The notes under the pieces: generated by a model
What the model was told of the DNA's origin: nothing
Seen by the model: the letters and a program-made list of their open reading frames with translations, nothing else
Database searches by the model: none
Assembly (NCBI GenBank): GCA_002367335.1
Contig: DFBI01000177.1
Span: 2,158-11,962 of the forward strand
Direction: 5' to 3'
DNA length: 9,805 bases
From: Syntrophaceae bacterium UBA3084
Lineage (GTDB): Bacteria > Desulfobacterota > Syntrophia > Syntrophales > UBA6807
Shown here: piece after piece, positions 6,242 to 9,805 of the stretch
How positions within the stretch are numbered: the stretch's first letter is position 1
Layout of the letters: each line of letters opens with the position of its first letter
Position numbers and translations under genes: made by a program

Positions 6242-7168
6242 ATGAAGATTCTCTTTTTTACCGGAAAAGGAGGCGTGGGAAAATCCACCATGGCAGCAGC
6301 TGCCGCGTGGCAACTTTCCCGAAAAAGCCGTGTGTTGATTGTATCACTGGACCCGGCCCATAACCTGGGTGATATATTTGGCGTTGATCTTAAAGACAAT
6401 AAAAGTCAGTATACGAGCACTCTTTTTCTTAAAGAAATCGATCTTCAAAAACTATCGAGGGAATACCTTCAAAGGGAAATTAATGTTCTTTCAGGTACCT
6501 ACAAATACCTTCAGACGTTAAATCTTGACAACTATTTTTCTGTTTTAAGATATTCACCTGGAATAGAGGAGTATGCCCTCTTAACCAGCATTGAAAAAAC
6601 AATCAAAAATGAAACGGACTTTGACTATATCATTTTCGATACCCCTCCGACAGGACTTACACTCAGATTTCTCGCCTTGCCGAAGGTTACCATTACTTGG
6701 ATTGACCGATTGATTCAAATCAGGCAAAAGATCCTGGAAAAACGCTATACAATCCACAGAATAAGAGGGCCCTTGTCAAATGAAGAAACTGTGTTAAACT
6801 ACAAAGAAGCAGATGATGATATCCTGAAAAGACTCTGGAAACTGAATAGTAACTATCAAGCTTTGAACAAAATCCTGCAAGGAGAAAATTGTTCTGTCAT
6901 TTTAGTTTTTAACCCTGATGTCCTTTCCCTCAAGGAGTCTGAGAGATTGATCGAAGGCCTCAATGACTTGAATCTCCCGCTTCGTTTGCTGATTAATAAT
7001 AAAGTAACCGAAGATAACAAAGAAATGGCAGATCATGTTGAAGGGAACATGAGAAAAAAGGCAAAAGATGTCCCCATTGACCGTGTTTTCCTCTCAAAGG
7101 CACTCCTTGATGGTAAAGACGGAAAGTTGTACGATATCCAGGAAGACATTACATCAAAACTGTTATAA
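6242..7168 (+). CDS. ArsA/Get3-family ATPase (deviant Walker A P-loop)
   Basis: A 308-aa soluble ATPase of the ArsA/Get3 branch of the SIMIBI class. Visible motifs: P-loop GKGGVGKST (8-16) with signature Lys9; switch I DPAHNLGD (37-44), almost identical to the Get3/ArsA form; PGIEEY (106-111), matching the Get3 PGIDE element; switch II DTPPTGLTLRFLALP (133-147); a helical middle section (about 153-215) where Get3 has its client-binding subdomain; and LSLKESERLIEGL (about 229-241) followed by INNKV. Only one cysteine is present, so the CxxC zinc dimer motif of Get3 and the cysteines of arsenite-binding ArsA are absent. It is a single-domain protein, not a tandem ArsA. The start directly follows the stop of the 93-aa gene, and an 11-nt gap separates it from the first membrane-anchored gene. 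A role in handling or energising its membrane neighbours is more likely than arsenite export. Confidence 0.88.
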   Translation: MKILFFTGKGGVGKSTMAAAAAWQLSRKSRVLIVSLDPAHNLGDIFGVDLKDNKSQYTSTLFLKEIDLQKLSREYLQREINVLSGTYKYLQTLNLDNYFSVLRYSPGIEEYALLTSIEKTIKNETDFDYIIFDTPPTGLTLRFLALPKVTITWIDRLIQIRQKILEKRYTIHRIRGPLSNEETVLNYKEADDDILKRLWKLNSNYQALNKILQGENCSVILVFNPDVLSLKESERLIEGLNDLNLPLRLLINNKVTEDNKEMADHVEGNMRKKAKDVPIDRVFLSKALLDGKDGKLYDIQEDITSKLL

Positions 7169-7179
7169 AATAGGTAAAA

Positions 7180-7863
7180 ATGTTTGAATACGAACATATC
7201 ATAACTCAACCTGTTTTTTTCCTCTTCATTGCCTTCAGTTTTCTTTTGAGCCTCGGTTATTTCTGGGGTAGAAGACAAAACAAAAAAATATTCCTCTCCG
7301 TTTTCAACGATATTGTCGATGTCGTAAAACCGGATGATCAAACCTTTACCAACATCGGAGGGATTATTGGATATCATGCTAATTTCCTGGTCAAACGGAA
7401 AGGCCCTGTTTCCAGGATTGATGCTACGATTACTCTGCTCCCGAGACACTCATGGCTTTATTTTCCTGTATCAAAACTCCTGATAATGAAATATGACCGG
7501 CTCTTCATTACGTTGTACCTGAAGCATAATCCTCTTGGGGAAGGTCATTTGATTGAGTCAAAGTATGCCGGTTTTCGGGGGCCGAAAATAACAAATGAGC
7601 AACGATTAAACAAAGAAACGATAAAATGGGGGAATCGTGATTTTTACCTCTATTATGTAAACTTGAAAGTACGTGATCATTTTATAAAATTCATGGAACT
7701 GAATCCCGAACCAGCTATCATCAAACATATAGCAATCGTTCCAGACCAAAAAAAGAGCTTCGTTTTTATGATTCCTCACAGAACAAAGGTGGCTCAATAC
7801 TTTGCCCCGATTTATCAATGGTTGCCTTCCGTTATCAAGCAAAAGGAGATCGAGAAAAAATAA
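7180..7863 (+). CDS. Membrane-anchored protein of unknown function, paralog A
   Basis: A 227-aa protein that I cannot assign to a named family. Residues 11-29 form one hydrophobic helix, followed by GRRQNKK (30-36). By the positive-inside rule the N-terminus is outside and the large domain (37-227) is cytoplasmic. That domain has a striking block KPDDQTFTNIGG..GYHAN (50-68), then IDATITLLPRH (80-90), IMKYDRLFITLY (102-113) and GEGHLIESKY (120-129), and an HIAIVP segment (183-188) near the end. It appears alpha/beta, with a charged C-terminal tail. It is 11 nt downstream of the ATPase with a weak AGGT upstream, so it is probably in the same transcript. The next gene is a tandem paralog. His66, Asp52/Asp53 and His90 are conserved between the two and would be candidates for a functional site, an inference only. 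Confidence 0.82.
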   Translation: MFEYEHIITQPVFFLFIAFSFLLSLGYFWGRRQNKKIFLSVFNDIVDVVKPDDQTFTNIGGIIGYHANFLVKRKGPVSRIDATITLLPRHSWLYFPVSKLLIMKYDRLFITLYLKHNPLGEGHLIESKYAGFRGPKITNEQRLNKETIKWGNRDFYLYYVNLKVRDHFIKFMELNPEPAIIKHIAIVPDQKKSFVFMIPHRTKVAQYFAPIYQWLPSVIKQKEIEKK

Positions 7864-7906
7864 AGGCTCGATCCTGTTAAACACATCAGAGAAAAAATGC
7901 TTTGAC

Positions 7907-8560
7907 ATGAATGCATTTGCAACACTACCCTTTCTCTTCTTTCTCTTTGCATTTGCCGGTATGCTTGTAATCGGGTTTTCACGGGGAAAGAAAGAAAATA
8001 AAGAGGTATTTCTCTCAGCATTCAACGACCTCCTGGCCGTGATCAAGCCGGATGATCAGACATTTACCAATATCGGGGGAATCGTGGGATACCACGCCAA
8101 TCTCTTTTTCAGAGAGAAAGGCCCCGTCTCCGAGATTGACGCCACCATTACCCTTCTTCCGAGACATGCATGGCTTTATATACCCATATCGAAACTCATC
8201 ATGAAATATGACAGATTATTTATCACACTGTACATGAGACACGATCCTTCCGGGGAAGGTCATCTGATTGAGTCAAAATATTCCGGTTTACGAGGATCAG
8301 AAATAACGAATGCCCACCGGTTGTACAGAGAGGAAGTCAAGTGGGGAGCGTACGATTTTTACCTGTATTATGAGATGACAAAGATGTATGATTCCCTTGT
8401 GGAATTCATCTATAATAACCCCGAACCGGGCATTATCAGACATATCGCAATCATCCCAAAACAGAGAAAAGGTTTCATATTTATGATCCCCCAAAAAGGG
8501 CAGGTTGCAAAATATCTGGGACCAACGTATCAATTGATAATATCAATATTCGAGAGTTGA
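7907..8560 (+). CDS. Membrane-anchored protein of unknown function, paralog B
   Basis: A 217-aa tandem paralog of the preceding gene, collinear over nearly its full length; I judge roughly 60% of residues identical by eye. One N-terminal helix (about 5-24) is followed by SRGKKENK, again predicting a cytoplasmic domain. The same blocks are present: KPDDQTFTNIGG..GYHAN (47-65), IDATITLLPRH (77-87), IMKYDRLFITLY (98-109) and GEGHLIESKY (117-126). It lacks the basic C-terminal tail of A and ends in a short hydrophobic stretch. The start at 7907 is chosen because it aligns the membrane helix with A. The frame is open to 7802, but that would overlap A. The Shine-Dalgarno is poor and the gap is 43 nt. 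Synonymous differences are many, often with G or C at the third position in B, so the duplication is not recent. Confidence 0.8.
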   Translation: MNAFATLPFLFFLFAFAGMLVIGFSRGKKENKEVFLSAFNDLLAVIKPDDQTFTNIGGIVGYHANLFFREKGPVSEIDATITLLPRHAWLYIPISKLIMKYDRLFITLYMRHDPSGEGHLIESKYSGLRGSEITNAHRLYREEVKWGAYDFYLYYEMTKMYDSLVEFIYNNPEPGIIRHIAIIPKQRKGFIFMIPQKGQVAKYLGPTYQLIISIFES

Positions 8561-8605
8561 AATAAGAAATAGATAAATAAACCTACTGTCGTGCCAATCA
8601 AAAAA

Positions 8606-8693
8606 TGTCATTTCGACGGTTCGGCTGAGTTCACCGAAGACCGCAGGGAGAAATCCAGGATTTCTCAGTCGTGAAGACTCCTTCGAAATGACA
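8606..8693. repeat. 88-bp palindromic intergenic repeat (MITE-like)
   Basis: The ends are a perfect 11-bp inverted repeat, TGTCATTTCGA (8606-8616) and TCGAAATGACA (8683-8693). Inside are a second near-continuous dyad GAGAAATCC (8648-8656) and GGATTTCTC (8658-8666), and a small stem TTCGG (8620-8624) with CCGAA (8634-8638). The layout (TGTCATTTCGA, GAGAAATC, GATTTCTC, TCGAAATGACA) matches a dispersed palindromic repeat type that I recall from Desulfobacterota, Bacteroidota and other genomes. It encodes nothing and is too short to be autonomous. No clear target-site duplication is visible. The remaining parts of the 8561-8730 gap show no gene and no convincing terminator. Confidence 0.75.
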
Positions 8694-8716
8694 GAGTATC
8701 GTTGACATGACACTAC

Positions 8717-8721
8717 GGAGG
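8717..8721 (+). promoter_or_regulatory. Ribosome binding site that decides the ketopantoate-reductase-family start
   Basis: GGAGG lies 9 nt before the ATG at 8731. It shows that the ATG at 8707, which is upstream of this site, is not the start. Confidence 0.8.
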
Positions 8722-8730
8722 AAACAATTG

Positions 8731-9645
8731 ATGAAAATAGCAATCGTGGGGATAGGAGGTGTTGGCGGCTACTATGGGGGAAAACTCGCCCTGAAATATG
8801 CCGCTTCAGACGATCACGAGATCTTCTTTATAGCGAGAGGCGAACATTTAGATAAAATCAGAAAAAATGGCCTTAAGCTGATCACGACAGAAGGTGATTT
8901 TACCGTCATACCATCATTGGCAACAGACAATCCGGGCGAACTTGGTCCTCTTGATCTGATTTTCTTTTGTGTAAAAGGTTACGGCCTTGGAAACGCTGCC
9001 CGCATGATTACGGATAATCTTCATAGTAATACGGTAACGATTCCCCTTTTAAACGGAGTCGATAATGTTGAGAGACTCAAAACTGTTTTGCACGAAGGAG
9101 ACGTTTTGAATGGATGCGTTTACATCAGTACGCACCTTGACCGCCCCGGTGTTATCCAGCAGACAGGGGGATCTTGCAAGTTGCTTTTCGGTCCTGAAAA
9201 TGGCCTTGTTGAGCCCTATAGAAAAATCGAAACTCTTCTAAAAGATGCGGATATCGAGGCAGAACTTTCGCAGAATATTACCGTTGGCGTATGGTCCAAG
9301 TTTCTCTTTGTAGGCCCTCTGGCAGGCATTACATCCGTGTTGGAGAAGCCTTTCGGAGCAATCATGGAAAAAGCGGGTTACAGAATAATGTTAGAGGGAA
9401 TGATGAAAGAAATCAAGTTGATTGCCGACGCGAAAGGAATACCTCTTCCGGAAAATATTATCGAACAATCACTGGAACTCACATCTAATTTTCCTTATGA
9501 AACGAAGTCCTCCATGCAGCTTGATTTCGAAAAGGGAAAAGAAACCGAGATTGAAACCTTTACAGGATATATTATAAAAAGTGGCAAGGAATCAGGCATC
9601 AAAACACCTCTGCATGATAAAGTATATTTTGAATTAAAGAATTAA
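8731..9645 (+). CDS. Ketopantoate reductase family protein (2-dehydropantoate 2-reductase, ApbA/PanE-like)
   Basis: A 304-aa cytoplasmic NAD(P)H-dependent reductase of the ApbA/PanE family; the characterised reaction is ketopantoate to pantoate in CoA synthesis. The N-terminal Rossmann motif is GIGGVGGYYGG (7-17), with VKGY (81-84) and LLNGVDN (106-112) lining the active site. The C-terminal helical domain carries the catalytic lysine in WSKF (Lys190) and the SSMQLDFEKGKETEIE block (260-275), in which Glu273 corresponds to the conserved substrate-binding glutamate of E. coli PanE. Length is typical. Translation begins after GGAGG at 8717-8721. The downstream neighbour, 15 nt away, is a D-2-hydroxyacid dehydrogenase rather than pantothenate genes, and many family members act on other 2-oxoacids, so I give no panE symbol. 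An 88-bp repeat separates it from the preceding cassette. Confidence 0.88.
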   Translation: MKIAIVGIGGVGGYYGGKLALKYAASDDHEIFFIARGEHLDKIRKNGLKLITTEGDFTVIPSLATDNPGELGPLDLIFFCVKGYGLGNAARMITDNLHSNTVTIPLLNGVDNVERLKTVLHEGDVLNGCVYISTHLDRPGVIQQTGGSCKLLFGPENGLVEPYRKIETLLKDADIEAELSQNITVGVWSKFLFVGPLAGITSVLEKPFGAIMEKAGYRIMLEGMMKEIKLIADAKGIPLPENIIEQSLELTSNFPYETKSSMQLDFEKGKETEIETFTGYIIKSGKESGIKTPLHDKVYFELKN

Positions 9646-9647
9646 CC

Positions 9648-9652
9648 GGAGG
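9648..9652 (+). promoter_or_regulatory. Ribosome binding site of the final, partial dehydrogenase gene
   Basis: GGAGG begins 2 nt after the stop of the preceding gene and stands 8 nt before the ATG at 9661, supporting a two-gene transcript. Confidence 0.75.
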
Positions 9653-9660
9653 CAATTTCC

Positions 9661-9805
9661 ATGAACAATCCAAAAGTCTTTGTTACCCGATTAATACCGG
9701 AAGCAGGTTTAAATTTAATCTTGAATGCCTGTGACGCAGACGTATGGCCCGATGAATTTCCTCCACCTCGTAATGTTTTATTGGAAAAGGTTCGCGGCAT
9801 GCAGG
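9661..9805 (+). CDS. D-2-hydroxyacid dehydrogenase, glyoxylate/hydroxypyruvate reductase type (N-terminal 48 aa, cut by the window edge)
   Basis: Only the first 48 codons are present. They read KVFVTRLIPEAGLNLI (5-20) followed by DVWPDEFPPPRNVLLEKVRG (27-46), which closely matches the N-terminal catalytic-domain start of glyoxylate reductases and D-glycerate dehydrogenases (typically KVFVTR.IPE.GL..L, then VWP...PPPR..L). These cytoplasmic enzymes reduce glyoxylate or hydroxypyruvate with NAD(P)H, or run in reverse. The Rossmann domain and catalytic Arg/Glu/His lie beyond the edge. The gene starts 15 nt after the ketopantoate-reductase-family gene, so the two reductases are probably co-transcribed. 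Confidence 0.8.
   Translation, partial: MNNPKVFVTRLIPEAGLNLILNACDADVWPDEFPPPRNVLLEKVRGMQ

Noticed and set aside
6242..7168. Arsenite-efflux ATPase function
   Set aside because: No arsenite-binding cysteines, a single ATPase domain, and no arsB, arsR, arsD or arsC nearby.
7802..7906. Upstream extension of paralog B
   Set aside because: The added 35 residues overlap the end of paralog A, have no counterpart in A and would put a charged stretch before the membrane helix.
7606..8046. Minus-strand open frame of 146 codons across the paralogs
   Set aside because: It is antisense to both paralogs, which show matched protein-level conservation with synonymous divergence on the plus strand.
8606..8693. 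CRISPR repeat or intrinsic terminator
   Set aside because: It is a single copy with no spacer array, and no T-run follows the stem; the nested palindrome fits a dispersed repeat better.
8707..8730. Earlier ATG for the ketopantoate-reductase-family gene
   Set aside because: The GGAGG at 8717-8721 lies downstream of that ATG and points to 8731, where the Rossmann fold begins in the normal way (MKIAIVG).
1..9805. tRNA, rRNA, known riboswitch classes, insertion sequence or phage genes
   Set aside because: None could be recognised by eye on either strand; all substantial open frames are accounted for by the listed genes or are their antisense shadows.

Overview
This 9.8-kb window looks like a chromosomal segment of an anaerobic, Gram-negative-type bacterium, most plausibly a syntrophic or sulfate-reducing member of the Desulfobacterota. 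That placement is an inference from gene style (multi-subunit ferredoxin-dependent 2-oxoacid oxidoreductase, GltD-like/ferredoxin fusion, XRE-cupin regulator) and from the kinds of dispersed intergenic repeats. No rRNA, tRNA or species marker is present to confirm it.

Left part, minus strand (about 1-3757, read right to left): an XRE-cupin regulator, the gamma subunit of a pyruvate/2-oxoacid:ferredoxin oxidoreductase (porG), a large flavoprotein that fuses a glutamate-synthase-small-subunit-like NAD(P)H/FAD module to a 2[4Fe-4S] ferredoxin tail, and the N-terminal half of the alpha subunit (porA), which runs off the left edge. The beta subunit is expected beyond the edge. The flavoprotein and porA overlap by ATGA. 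Two intergenic repeats interrupt the operon: an AT-rich inverted-repeat element between porG and the flavoprotein, and a CT/GA hairpin between the regulator and porG.

Centre: a 386-bp AT-rich divergent control region (3758-4143) separates the regulator/por operon from a rightward cstA-family gene (4144-5871), whose family includes pyruvate and peptide transporters. The arrangement suggests a pyruvate uptake and oxidation unit: import by the CstA protein, oxidative decarboxylation to acetyl-CoA by Por, electrons shared between ferredoxin and NAD(P)H by the fused flavoprotein, and control by the cupin regulator. A GC-rich hairpin follows cstA.

Right-centre, plus strand (5960-8560): a compact four-gene cassette with a 93-aa protein of unknown function, an ArsA/Get3-family ATPase that starts on the base after the previous stop codon, and two tandem paralogous proteins, each with one N-terminal membrane anchor and a conserved cytoplasmic domain that I cannot assign. 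This is the least explained and most interesting part of the window.

Right end: an 88-bp palindromic repeat (8606-8693), then a ketopantoate-reductase-family gene with a strong ribosome binding site and the start of a D-2-hydroxyacid (glyoxylate/hydroxypyruvate-type) dehydrogenase that runs off the right edge.
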